In this document: piece after piece, positions 43,952 through 51,835 of the stretch | Numbering within the stretch: position 1 is the first letter of the stretch | How the letters are laid out: the number at the start of each line of letters is the position of its first letter | NCBI RefSeq assembly: GCF_025566965.1 | Contig: NZ_JAOQJL010000020.1 | Location: 1 to 64,000 of the forward strand | Length of the DNA: 64,000 bases | Source: Blautia_A ammoniilytica | Lineage (GTDB): Bacteria > Bacillota > Clostridia > Lachnospirales > Lachnospiraceae | Direction of reading: 5' to 3' | Notes under the pieces: model-generated | What the model was told of the DNA's origin: nothing | What the model saw: only the letters and a program-made list of their open reading frames with translations | Databases searched by the model: none | Made by a program: the position numbers and the translations under genes

Positions 43952-44458
43952 ATTAGCAGTTTAATGATTAACGAACAAATCAGGGACAGAGAAGTACGCT
44001 TGATTGGCCCGGACGGAGCACAGCTCGGTATTATGTCCGCAAAGGAAGCAATGTTCAAGGCTCAGGAGGCAGGGCTTGATCTGGTAAAGATTGCCCCCCA
44101 GGCTAAACCGCCGGTATGCAAGATCATTGATTACGGTAAATACCGTTACGAACTTGCTAGAAAAGAAAAAGAAGCCAAGAAAAAACAGAAAACGATTGAT
44201 GTTAAAGAAGTGCGGCTTTCACCGAATATCGATACAAACGACCTTATGACAAAAGTCAATGCAGCAAAGAAGTTTCTTTCAAAGGGCGATAGGGTGAAGG
44301 TAACTCTCAGATTTCGCGGAAGAGAGATGGCTCATATGTCAGCCAGCAAGCATGTGCTTGATGATTTCGCAGATATGTTGAAAGAAGTGGCTAATGTGGA
44401 GAAAGCACCTAAGGTGGAAGGCAGAAGCATGACCATGTTCTTAGCTCAGAAAAAATAA
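43952..44458 (+). CDS. infC: Translation initiation factor IF-3 (AUU start)
   Basis: A 168-residue IF-3. The N-terminal domain opens with LMINEQIRDREVRLIGPDG, a Lys-rich linker (about 75-90) follows, and the C-terminal domain has VKVTLRFRGREMAH. GGAGGTG at 43938-43944 sits seven bases before an in-frame ATT at 43952, while the first ATG (43964) is 19 bases away. ATT is the known atypical start of infC in E. coli and Bacillus, where IF-3 discriminates against it and so limits its own synthesis. First gene of infC-rpmI-rplT. Confidence 0.94.
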   Translation: MSSLMINEQIRDREVRLIGPDGAQLGIMSAKEAMFKAQEAGLDLVKIAPQAKPPVCKIIDYGKYRYELARKEKEAKKKQKTIDVKEVRLSPNIDTNDLMTKVNAAKKFLSKGDRVKVTLRFRGREMAHMSASKHVLDDFADMLKEVANVEKAPKVEGRSMTMFLAQKK

Positions 44459-44518
44459 ATTCAGCAGCATTTATGCCGCAGGGCAGTTCATAATACGAAA
44501 ATTAAGGAGGAAACTATA

Positions 44519-44716
44519 ATGCCAAAAATTAAAACATGTAGAGCAGCAGCAAAGCGCTTCAAAAAGACAGGTACAGGAAAATTAATGAGAAATAAAGCTT
44601 ACAAGAGTCATATCTTAACCAAAAAATCTCAGAAGAGAAAAAGAAATCTGAGAAAATCTACTGTTGTTGATTCTACAAATGTTAAGAGCATGAAGAAAGC
44701 ATTACCATATTTATAA
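44519..44716 (+). CDS. rpmI: Large subunit ribosomal protein bL35
   Basis: A 65-residue, strongly basic protein with the L35 pattern MPKIKTCRAAAKRFKKTGTGK and HILTKKSQKRKRNLRK. RBS AAGGAGG precedes the ATG. It lies between infC and rplT, the near-universal order. Confidence 0.98.
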   Translation: MPKIKTCRAAAKRFKKTGTGKLMRNKAYKSHILTKKSQKRKRNLRKSTVVDSTNVKSMKKALPYL

Positions 44717-44755
44717 GATACAGATAGAAGACGACGAACAGGAGGAAAATAAGAG

Positions 44756-45112
44756 ATGGCAAGAATTAAAGGCGGATTAAACGCAAAGAAGAAACATAAC
44801 CGTGTATTAAAACTGGCAAAAGGCTACAGAGGAGCCCGTTCCAAACAGTATAGAATTGCAAAACAGTCTGTAATGAGAGCACTTACAAGCTCTTATGCAG
44901 GAAGAAAACAGAAAAAACGTCAGTTCAGAAGTCTGTGGATCGCTCGTATCAACGCTGCAGCAAGAATGAACGGATTATCCTACAGCAAGATGATGCATGG
45001 CCTGAAGGTTGCTAATGTTGACATCAACAGAAAGATGCTTGCAGATCTGGCTGTTAATGATGCTGAAGGCTTCAAAGCATTAGCTGAAGTTGCAAAAGCT
45101 GCAATTGCATAA
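44756..45112 (+). CDS. rplT: Large subunit ribosomal protein bL20
   Basis: A 118-residue protein with the L20 signatures MARIKGG, RVLKLAKGYRGARS and FRSLWIARINAAAR. Besides its structural role it represses the operon in Firmicutes by acting on the leader, here probably the 43729-43951 segment. Followed by a strong terminator. Confidence 0.98.
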   Translation: MARIKGGLNAKKKHNRVLKLAKGYRGARSKQYRIAKQSVMRALTSSYAGRKQKKRQFRSLWIARINAAARMNGLSYSKMMHGLKVANVDINRKMLADLAVNDAEGFKALAEVAKAAIA

Positions 45113-45127
45113 GTATTATCAATTCTG

Positions 45128-45161
45128 GAATCCAGGGAAAATAATTTCCCTGGATTCTTTT
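45128..45161 (+). terminator. Terminator after rplT
   Basis: GAATCCAGGGAAA (45128-45140) and TTTCCCTGGATTC (45145-45157) form a perfect 13-bp stem with a 4-base loop, followed by TTTT. Confidence 0.92.
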
Positions 45162-45182
45162 GATTTTTGTACAAAATATCAC

Positions 45183-45211
45183 TTGCAATCAAAATAATGT
45201 GATGCTATAAT
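45183..45211 (+). promoter_or_regulatory. livJ promoter
   Basis: TTGCAA (45183-45188), 17 bp, TATAAT (45206-45211). Transcription would start near 45218, giving a leader of about 140 bases. Confidence 0.8.
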
Positions 45212-45238
45212 TACTGCATTGAAGTAGTAAAGAGGAAA

Positions 45239-45288
45239 AGTCATTAGGGAGCCAAAGCCGGCTGGATGGACCAGTGGGCTTTTTGACT
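45239..45288 (+). promoter_or_regulatory. Structured livJ leader with terminator-like hairpin
   Basis: GCC..CTGG-ATGGA-CCAG..GGC (45257-45279) is an imperfect hairpin followed by TTTTT, enclosed by a possible outer pairing AGTCA/TGACT. Further down, AAAATCT and AGATTTT (45335-45341, 45349-45355) bracket the ribosome binding site AAGGAGG in a loop. The T-box signature is absent. An attenuator responding to nutrients is possible but not shown. Confidence 0.5.
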
Positions 45289-45358
45289 ATATATGAGATA
45301 TACATGATCCGGTTTTCCCGCTGGCTTCTTCCTTAAAATCTAAGGAGGAGATTTTATT

Positions 45359-46522
45359 ATGAGAAATCTGAAAAAAGTACTCAGTATCACAGCAGCCGCA
45401 GCGATGGCAGTTACATCCATTGCACCTGTATCTGTATTTGCAGATGACGAGGAGACTTTTAAGATTGGTGTGATCGGACCTATGACCGGTGATTACGCAC
45501 AGTATGGTAACGGTGTTTACAACGCAGCTAAGATCGCAGCGGATGAGATTAATGAGAATGGTGGATTCAATGGATATAAGGTAGAGATCCTGGACGCAGG
45601 TGATGATCAGGGTGATCCTGATAAAGCCATCCATGCATATGATGATCTTCTTGACAAGGGTATGCAGATGCTTTGCGGAACAGTTACATCCGGTGCTTGT
45701 ATCGCTGTTGCCAGTGAAGCAGCTGACAGCACATTCCTGTTTACACCTTCTGCTACAGCAGTAGAGAGTATTGAGGGAGGCGACAATGAATTCCGTATGT
45801 GCTTTACCGATCCTATGCAGGGTACCAAATCAGCAGAGTACATTTCTGAGAAAGGTCTTGCTACAAAGGTAGCTACACTGTATGATTCAGCAGCAGATTA
45901 CAATGTAGGTGTTCACGATGCATTTGTTGAAGCTTGTGATGAATACGGTCTTGAGCTTGTAGATGATCAGAAATACACCACAGATAGTAATCAGGACTTC
46001 TCAGCACAGCTTCAGAGCATTAAGAAGAGCGGTGCAGAGCTTCTGTTCCTTCCTAATTATTACTCTGACAATGCACTGATCCTTCAGCAGGCAAGCGATA
46101 TCGGTCTTGATATCAAATTCTTCGGAGTTGACGGTATGGACGGTATCCTGAATGTTGAGAACTTTGATACATCCCTTGCAGAGGGCGTTATGCTTCTGAC
46201 ACCTTTCGCTGCTACAGGTGAGGATGAGGCTACCAAGAACTTTGTAAAAGCATATGGTGATGCTAATAACGGTGAGGTTCCGAACCAGTTCGCAGCTGAT
46301 GCATATGATGTGATCTATGCTATGAAGGCAGCAGCAGATGATGCAGGTATCACACCGGATATGTCCAATGAGGATATCAGTGCAGCAATGTCTGAGTCCA
46401 TGCTGAACATCACAATTGATGGTCTTACAGGAGAAGCAAAATGGACAGAGGATGGCGAATGCGATAAAGCACCAAAAGCATATGTGATCAAAGATGGTGT
46501 TTACGCATCCATGGATGAATAA
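45359..46522 (+). CDS. livJ: Branched-chain amino acid ABC transporter, binding protein
   Basis: A 387-residue type I periplasmic-binding-fold protein of the LivJ/LivK family. A signal peptide (MRNLKKVLSITAAAAM...) ends near VSVFA-DDE, an AXA-type site with no lipobox cysteine, so the mature protein may be released or held by charge. EETFKIGVIGPMTGDYAQYGNG is the family opening and FGVDGMDG lies at the ligand hinge. It collects Leu/Ile/Val (or related ligands) for LivHMGF. RBS AAGGAGG lies in a hairpin loop. Confidence 0.93.
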   Translation: MRNLKKVLSITAAAAMAVTSIAPVSVFADDEETFKIGVIGPMTGDYAQYGNGVYNAAKIAADEINENGGFNGYKVEILDAGDDQGDPDKAIHAYDDLLDKGMQMLCGTVTSGACIAVASEAADSTFLFTPSATAVESIEGGDNEFRMCFTDPMQGTKSAEYISEKGLATKVATLYDSAADYNVGVHDAFVEACDEYGLELVDDQKYTTDSNQDFSAQLQSIKKSGAELLFLPNYYSDNALILQQASDIGLDIKFFGVDGMDGILNVENFDTSLAEGVMLLTPFAATGEDEATKNFVKAYGDANNGEVPNQFAADAYDVIYAMKAAADDAGITPDMSNEDISAAMSESMLNITIDGLTGEAKWTEDGECDKAPKAYVIKDGVYASMDE

Positions 46523-46584
46523 TCCTTTGAACAAAATACAGGGACATTTTCCTGGATATACAGGGAATGGCCGTTAAGCAAACG

Positions 46585-46618
46585 GGGAGACGGTTAAGAT
46601 GATTGCCGTCTCCCTCTT
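46585..46618 (+). terminator. Hairpin between livJ and livH
   Basis: GGGAGACGG (46585-46593) and CCGTCTCCC (46606-46614) form a perfect 9-bp stem followed by TCTTGTATTT. Partial termination here would give more binding protein than permease, a common arrangement. Confidence 0.7.
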
Positions 46619-46659
46619 GTATTTAAGAAGATCCTGGTGATTTTCTTTAAAGTGACCTG

Positions 46660-46739
46660 GAGCGTGTCTGAAAATTTACTTCCGAAAAGACTAAGACTTT
46701 AGACTATTTACATTCGGGAATGAATTTTCAAGCACGCTC
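46660..46739. repeat. 80-bp palindrome with 17-bp and longer arms
   Basis: GAGCGTGTCTGAAAATT (46660-46676) and AATTTTCAAGCACGCTC (46723-46739) are complementary at 15 of 17 positions. Pairing continues inward through ACTTCCGAA/CATTCGGGAATG and a central TAAGACTTTAGACT-type palindrome. No coding. It looks like a MITE or palindromic repeat inserted between livJ and livH. No second copy is visible in the window. Confidence 0.7.
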
Positions 46740-46774
46740 ATAAAATACAAATCATTCATATTACGAGGTGGGTT

Positions 46775-47659
46775 ATGAGTTTTTTGGTATATTTAAAAGA
46801 CGGGATAAACCTTGGAAGTATCTACGCAATGATCGCACTTGGTTATACTATGGTGTATGGAATTGCAAAGATGCTGAATTTTGCCCATGGCGATGTAATC
46901 ATGGTTGGTGCTTTTGTGATCCTTACCGCTATCACAAAAGCCGGACTGTCACCTGCAGTGGCAATTCTTTTATCTGTTGTGATCTGTACATTGATGGGTG
47001 TTGTGATCGAGGCAGTTGCATATCGTCCTCTCCGTAAAGCATCATCTAATCTGGCAGTTCTGATCACTGCCATTGGTGTCAGCTATCTTCTGCAGAACCT
47101 GGCCCTTTTGGTTTTTGGTGCTGATGCGAAGAGCTTTGTTACAGTGATCGATCTTCCGTCTCTGTCTTTGTTTGGTGGAGAACTGGTGATCAAGGGGATG
47201 ACGATCCTGACCATTGTTGCATGCATTGTGATCATGGTTGGATTACAGCTTTTTGTTAAGAAGACGAAGCCTGGACGTGCCATGCAGGCAGTTTCCGAGG
47301 ATCGGGATGCTGCACAGCTGATGGGTGTTAATGTAAATGCAACCATCTCCCTTACTTTTGCTATTGGTTCTGGGCTGGCTGCGATTGCAGGTCTTTTCAT
47401 GTGCTCTGCATACCCAACTCTTTCTCCTTACACAGGTGCTATGCCTGGTATCAAGGCTTTTGTAGCTGCTGTATTTGGAGGCATAGGATCCATTCCAGGT
47501 GCGATGATCGGCGGACTTCTCCTTGGTGTGATTGAGATCTTCAGTAAAGCATATATTTCTTCTCAGGTTGCAGACGCTATTGTGTTTGGAGTCCTGATTA
47601 TTGTACTCCTTGTAAAACCGGCAGGATTATTCGGTAAGAATATCCAGGAGAAAGTGTGA
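46775..47659 (+). CDS. livH: Branched-chain amino acid ABC transporter permease LivH
   Basis: A 294-residue permease of the BPD_transp_2 family with about eight helices. GSIYAMIALGYTMVYGIAKMLNFAHGD is the LivH N-terminal signature. The EAA-like loop (AVSEDRDAAQLMGVN) contacts LivG/LivF. RBS CGAGGTG precedes the ATG. Downstream of the palindrome and in one operon with livMGF. Confidence 0.95.
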   Translation: MSFLVYLKDGINLGSIYAMIALGYTMVYGIAKMLNFAHGDVIMVGAFVILTAITKAGLSPAVAILLSVVICTLMGVVIEAVAYRPLRKASSNLAVLITAIGVSYLLQNLALLVFGADAKSFVTVIDLPSLSLFGGELVIKGMTILTIVACIVIMVGLQLFVKKTKPGRAMQAVSEDRDAAQLMGVNVNATISLTFAIGSGLAAIAGLFMCSAYPTLSPYTGAMPGIKAFVAAVFGGIGSIPGAMIGGLLLGVIEIFSKAYISSQVADAIVFGVLIIVLLVKPAGLFGKNIQEKV

Positions 47660-47669
47660 GGTGGACAAG

Positions 47670-48743
47670 ATGAAGAAAGGTATGAACAAAACATCAAAAA
47701 ACAATTTTATTACATATGGCATGGTGCTTGTGATCTTTGCTGTTGCACAGACGCTTTCTTCCACAGGAAATCTGTCCAGGCTTCTGACAGGTCTTCTTGT
47801 TCCAATCTGTGTATATGTAATTGCAGCCATTTCCCTGAACCTGGTTGTAGGTTATTCTGGTGAATTGAGCCTTGGACATGCAGGCTTTATGTGCGTGGGC
47901 GCATATGCAAGTGCAGTATTTTCTCATGTTGCAAGCGATGTGATCCCTTCTGTACCAAGACTGATCATTGCGATTCTCATCGGGGCAGCAGTAGCTGCAC
48001 TCCTTGGCTTCCTGATCGGTATTCCGGTACTTCGTCTTCGGGGGGACTATCTTGCTATCGTAACACTTGCTTTTGGCGAGATCATTAAGAATCTGATCAA
48101 TATTTTGTATGTGGGTGTGGACAGCAAAGGCCTTCATGTTGCTACAAGCTCCGGTGCGCTTCAGCTGGAGCCGGGCGGAAAGCAGATCATTAAGGGGGCG
48201 CTTGGTATTTCCAAGACAGCTACACTTTATAAAGACATTAAAGATTACTTTTTCCTGATCGGTGTGATCCTGGTACTGGTGTCTCTGTTTGTTGTACAGA
48301 ACCTGGTAAATTCCAGAAGCGGACGTGCCATTACGGCTACCAGGGATAATCGTATTGCTGCAGAGTCCATTGGCATCAATGTAACCAAGAACAAATTGCT
48401 TGCTTTTACCATTTCAGCAGCGATTGCAGGTGTGGCAGGTGTGCTTTATGCACATAACCTTTCCATGCTGAAGGTTTCCGTTTTTGACTATAACCTGTCT
48501 ATTACATTCCTGGTTTACGTGATCCTTGGCGGTATTGGTAATCTTCGTGGTTCCATCATTGCTACTATTATCCTGTATGCCCTTCCGGAGCTGCTTCGTG
48601 GATTCTCCACATACCGTATGCTGATCTATGCAATTATTATGATCGTTATGATGCTGTTTAACTGGGCTCCTGCTGCAAGGGATTTCAGAAGCAGAGTAGC
48701 TGATAAATTTAAAAAACATGGAAAAGAAAAGGAGGCGGCTTGA
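47670..48743 (+). CDS. livM: Branched-chain amino acid ABC transporter permease LivM
   Basis: A 357-residue permease with about nine helices. LNLVVGYSGELSLGHAGFM and RGDYLAIVTLAFGEI are LivM signatures; the coupling loop is ATRDNRIAAESIGIN. I chose the ATG at 47670, six bases after GAGGTGG, over a GTG at 47661. The stop overlaps the upstream edge of livG. Confidence 0.94.
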   Translation: MKKGMNKTSKNNFITYGMVLVIFAVAQTLSSTGNLSRLLTGLLVPICVYVIAAISLNLVVGYSGELSLGHAGFMCVGAYASAVFSHVASDVIPSVPRLIIAILIGAAVAALLGFLIGIPVLRLRGDYLAIVTLAFGEIIKNLINILYVGVDSKGLHVATSSGALQLEPGGKQIIKGALGISKTATLYKDIKDYFFLIGVILVLVSLFVVQNLVNSRSGRAITATRDNRIAAESIGINVTKNKLLAFTISAAIAGVAGVLYAHNLSMLKVSVFDYNLSITFLVYVILGGIGNLRGSIIATIILYALPELLRGFSTYRMLIYAIIMIVMMLFNWAPAARDFRSRVADKFKKHGKEKEAA

Positions 48744-48745
48744 TC

Positions 48746-49504
48746 ATGGCTATTTTAGAGGTAAAAAACCTGTCCATTCAGTTTGGCGGCCTTCATGCAG
48801 TTGATAATTTTAATATTCAGATCAACCAGGGGGAATTATACGGTCTGATCGGACCTAACGGAGCAGGAAAAACAACTGTATTCAATCTTCTTACCGGTGT
48901 ATATAAGCCTACTGAAGGGATCATCAAGCTGGACGGTGTTGATATTACAGGTAAAAATCCTATAGAGATCAATAAAGCAGGTGTTGCAAGAACTTTCCAG
49001 AATATCCGTCTGTTTAAGGATATGACAGTGCTGGACAATGTAAAAGCAGGTCTGCACAACAATTATAAGTATTCTACCTTTACAGGTGTATTCAGACTTC
49101 CAAAATATTTTAAAGTTGAGAAGCAGATGAATGAAAAAGCTATGGAGCTTCTGAAAGTATTTGGCCTTGATGCTTTTGCAGATTATCTTGCAGGCAACCT
49201 GCCTTACGGTGAACAGCGTAAGCTGGAGATTGCCAGAGCACTTGCTACAGAACCTAAGCTGCTGCTGCTGGATGAGCCTGCAGCAGGTATGAACCCTAAT
49301 GAGACTCAGGAACTGATGGATATGATCCGTTTTGTACGTGACCATTTCAATATGACGATCCTGCTGATCGAGCATGATATGAAGCTGGTAGGCGGTATCT
49401 GTGAGGAACTGACTGTTCTGAACTTTGGTCAGGTCCTTTGCCAGGGCAAGACAGCACAGGTGCTGAAAGACCCGGCCGTTATCACAGCATATCTGGGAGA
49501 GTAA
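48746..49504 (+). CDS. livG: Branched-chain amino acid ABC transporter ATPase LivG
   Basis: A 252-residue ABC ATPase: Walker A GPNGAGKTT, a Q loop in ARTFQNIRLF, a signature with PYGEQRKLEIARAL in place of the standard LSGGQ (usual for LivG), and Walker B LLLLDEPAAGMNP. The ATG at 48746 follows GGAGG; a TTG at 48740 is possible. Confidence 0.96.
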   Translation: MAILEVKNLSIQFGGLHAVDNFNIQINQGELYGLIGPNGAGKTTVFNLLTGVYKPTEGIIKLDGVDITGKNPIEINKAGVARTFQNIRLFKDMTVLDNVKAGLHNNYKYSTFTGVFRLPKYFKVEKQMNEKAMELLKVFGLDAFADYLAGNLPYGEQRKLEIARALATEPKLLLLDEPAAGMNPNETQELMDMIRFVRDHFNMTILLIEHDMKLVGGICEELTVLNFGQVLCQGKTAQVLKDPAVITAYLGE

Positions 49505-49517
49505 GGAGGAAACGAAA

Positions 49518-50228
49518 ATGGCAATGTTAGAAGTAAAAGATTTGCACGTATATTATGGTGTGATCCATGCATTGAAGGGGATTTCCTTTGAAGTAAACCA
49601 GGGAGAGGTTATTGCACTGATCGGCGCCAATGGCGCAGGAAAAACCACCACCCTTCAGACATTGACAGGTCTTCTTAGCGCAAAAGAAGGATCCATCACT
49701 TTTGAGGGCAAGGATATTACAAAGATTCCAGCCCATAAGATCGTGGAACTTGGAATTGCCCATGTACCGGAAGGGCGAAGGGTGTTTTCTGATCTGAGTG
49801 TTTATGAGAATCTGATCATGGGAGCTTACACAAGAAAGGATAAGGCTGAGATCCAGGAAAGCCTTGCCGGTATTTATAAGCGCTTCCCCAGACTGGAAGA
49901 GCGTAAAGGGCAAAGAGCAGGTACCTTATCAGGTGGTGAGCAGCAGATGCTTGCCATGGGTCGTGCACTGATGAGCAAACCAAAGCTGATCGTCATGGAT
50001 GAACCATCTATGGGTCTTTCACCTATTTTTGTTAATGAGATCTTCGATATTATACGTGTAGTAAGTGAGAGCGGTACAACCGTTCTTCTTGTAGAACAGA
50101 ATGCTAAAAAGGCCCTTACCATTGCAGACCGTGCATACGTGCTGGAGACTGGAAGAATCAGCATGAGCGGCAAAGCCAGTGATCTGCTTAATGATAAGGC
50201 TGTGCAGAAGGCATATCTGGGAGAATAA
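49518..50228 (+). CDS. livF: Branched-chain amino acid ABC transporter ATPase LivF
   Basis: A 236-residue ABC ATPase: Walker A GANGAGKTT, signature LSGGEQQMLAMGRAL and Walker B LIVMDEPSMGLSP. HVPEGRRVFSDLSVYENL is typical of LivF. It pairs with LivG under LivHM. RBS AAGGAGG precedes the ATG. Confidence 0.97.
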   Translation: MAMLEVKDLHVYYGVIHALKGISFEVNQGEVIALIGANGAGKTTTLQTLTGLLSAKEGSITFEGKDITKIPAHKIVELGIAHVPEGRRVFSDLSVYENLIMGAYTRKDKAEIQESLAGIYKRFPRLEERKGQRAGTLSGGEQQMLAMGRALMSKPKLIVMDEPSMGLSPIFVNEIFDIIRVVSESGTTVLLVEQNAKKALTIADRAYVLETGRISMSGKASDLLNDKAVQKAYLGE

Positions 50229-50239
50229 GGAGGGACGAC

Positions 50240-50869
50240 ATGAGTAATTATGTGATTACCATTGCAAGACAGTATGGCAGTGGCGGCCGTACAGTAGGCG
50301 AGATGCTTTCCAAGAAGCTGGGGATTTCCTATTATGATAAGGACATTATCCGTATGGCTTCTGATGACAGTGGGATCCATGAAACACTTTTTGGAAGAGT
50401 GGATGAGTACAGTAGTGCCAAGCCGCCTCTTTTCAAAAAAGAAAGCATTTATACAGGAGATCTGATCCCACCACACAGCAAAGAATTTACATCCGATGAG
50501 AATCTTTTTAATTATCAGGCCAAAACGATCCGCCATCTGGCAGAGACGGAGTCCTGTGTGATCATTGGACGTTGTTCCAATTATGTGCTGAAGGATTATC
50601 CCAATGTTTTAAGTGTGTTTATTCATGCATCCTGGGAATTCCGTATGGAGAAGGCAGCAGAGAAGCTGAGCAAAACACCAAGGGAGATTGAGAAATTCCT
50701 TCAGAAGGATGATAAACGCAAGTTTGAATATTGCCGCAGATTTACAGGCAAAGAGTGGACAGATGCTACTAATTACGATCTGTGTCTTGACAGCAGCAAG
50801 CTTGGCTACGATAAGTGCGTAGAGGAAATCGAACACAGGCTGGCACTTCTTCGGGAGAAGCTTAACTAA
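50240..50869 (+). CDS. Cytidylate kinase-like family protein
   Basis: A 209-residue P-loop kinase of the cytidylate-kinase-like family (PF13189). ITIARQYGSGGRTVGEMLSKKLG is the nucleotide loop (a GSGG-type P-loop), and YDKDII and the CVIIGRCSNYVL segment follow. These proteins occur widely in Firmicutes outside the cmk-rpsA context, and their substrates are not established. It begins 11 bp after livF with its own AGGAGG, so it is probably co-transcribed with the transporter. It is followed by a terminator. Confidence 0.85.
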   Translation: MSNYVITIARQYGSGGRTVGEMLSKKLGISYYDKDIIRMASDDSGIHETLFGRVDEYSSAKPPLFKKESIYTGDLIPPHSKEFTSDENLFNYQAKTIRHLAETESCVIIGRCSNYVLKDYPNVLSVFIHASWEFRMEKAAEKLSKTPREIEKFLQKDDKRKFEYCRRFTGKEWTDATNYDLCLDSSKLGYDKCVEEIEHRLALLREKLN

Positions 50870-50907
50870 ATCTGTGAGCACAAAATTACAATAATAAGGT
50901 ATGCAGG

Positions 50908-50941
50908 CAGCGGGGACTTCAGGGTTCCCGCTGTTGTTTTA
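50908..50941 (+). terminator. Terminator of the liv operon
   Basis: CAGCGGG (50908-50914) and CCCGCTG (50927-50933) form a perfect 7-bp stem with a 12-base loop, followed by TTGTTTT. Confidence 0.8.
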
Positions 50942-51032
50942 TATCAGCTGTGAGAAGATATACCGGTGTTTCCAATAGTCTATTCAGAAGAAATCTGCAT
51001 ATAGTATAGGAAAAGGCGGAGTGGATTTCAAA

Positions 51033-51725
51033 ATGGGGAAGAACCGGATCAAAAAGATCAGAACGATAGCAGCTGCACTTACATGGAGTCTGTTCCTGGC
51101 AGCAGTAGGAGTGGGGGCTGGAGCTTTCAATCGGGAAAAAAGGCAGATCATCCAAGTGATACAGATAGAGAAGCCCAAAGTTGCCCTTACTTTTGACGAC
51201 GGTCCAAACAAAAAGTATACACCGGCTCTATTAAATGAATTAGGAAAAAGAGGAATCCATGCCTCTTTTTTTCTTATGGGTAAAAACATCCCGGGAAATG
51301 AAAAGCTGGTGCAACAGATGCAAAAGGAAGGACATCTGTTGGGAAACCATACTTATAATCATGTAGAACTGGATAAAATCCCTGTTGCCCAGGCTAGAAC
51401 TGAGGTAGAAAGAACCAGTAATGAGATATACAAGATCACTGGGGTGTATCCCCAATATGTACGTCCTCCCTTTGGAGCCTGGCCGAAAAATTTTGACCTT
51501 TTGGTGACTATGTTCCCGGTTCTTTGGGATGTGGACACATTGGACTGGAAAAGTAAAAATGTGGATTGCATTATGAGACTGGTACGATCTCAGGTAAAAG
51601 ACGGCTCAATCATCCTGATGCATGACGGCTACCAGACTTCTGTGGATGCAGCCGTGCAGATCATGGATGAACTGCTGGAGCGAGGCTATGAATTTGTGAC
51701 TGTGGATCAGCTGCTGATCATGTAA
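51033..51725 (+). CDS. Polysaccharide deacetylase (NodB/CE4 family)
   Basis: A 230-residue membrane-anchored deacetylase. An N-terminal hydrophobic helix (about 11-30) leads to the NodB domain: ALTFDDGPN (motif 1, catalytic Asp-Asp), GNHTYNH (motif 2, metal His), RPPFGAW (motif 3), DVDTLDW (motif 4) and LMHDGY (motif 5). All catalytic residues are present, so it should be active, probably on peptidoglycan GlcNAc or MurNAc, giving lysozyme resistance. The ATG at 51033 is preferred over the GTG at 51021, which abuts its ribosome binding site. Confidence 0.92.
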   Translation: MGKNRIKKIRTIAAALTWSLFLAAVGVGAGAFNREKRQIIQVIQIEKPKVALTFDDGPNKKYTPALLNELGKRGIHASFFLMGKNIPGNEKLVQQMQKEGHLLGNHTYNHVELDKIPVAQARTEVERTSNEIYKITGVYPQYVRPPFGAWPKNFDLLVTMFPVLWDVDTLDWKSKNVDCIMRLVRSQVKDGSIILMHDGYQTSVDAAVQIMDELLERGYEFVTVDQLLIM

Positions 51726-51835
51726 AAACTGGGAACATATGTACTTTTACTAATTTTTCTGTTATAATTCCAATCATGAGGCAGATGAAATGTGAACAAC
51801 AAGGACATAGTTCTTCAGATGGGAGTTACAGATAT

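Noticed and set aside
45218..45358. T-box riboswitch before livJ
   Set aside because: The conserved T-box sequence (AGGGTGGNACCGCG type) and specifier loop are not present; only a hairpin with a U run is visible.
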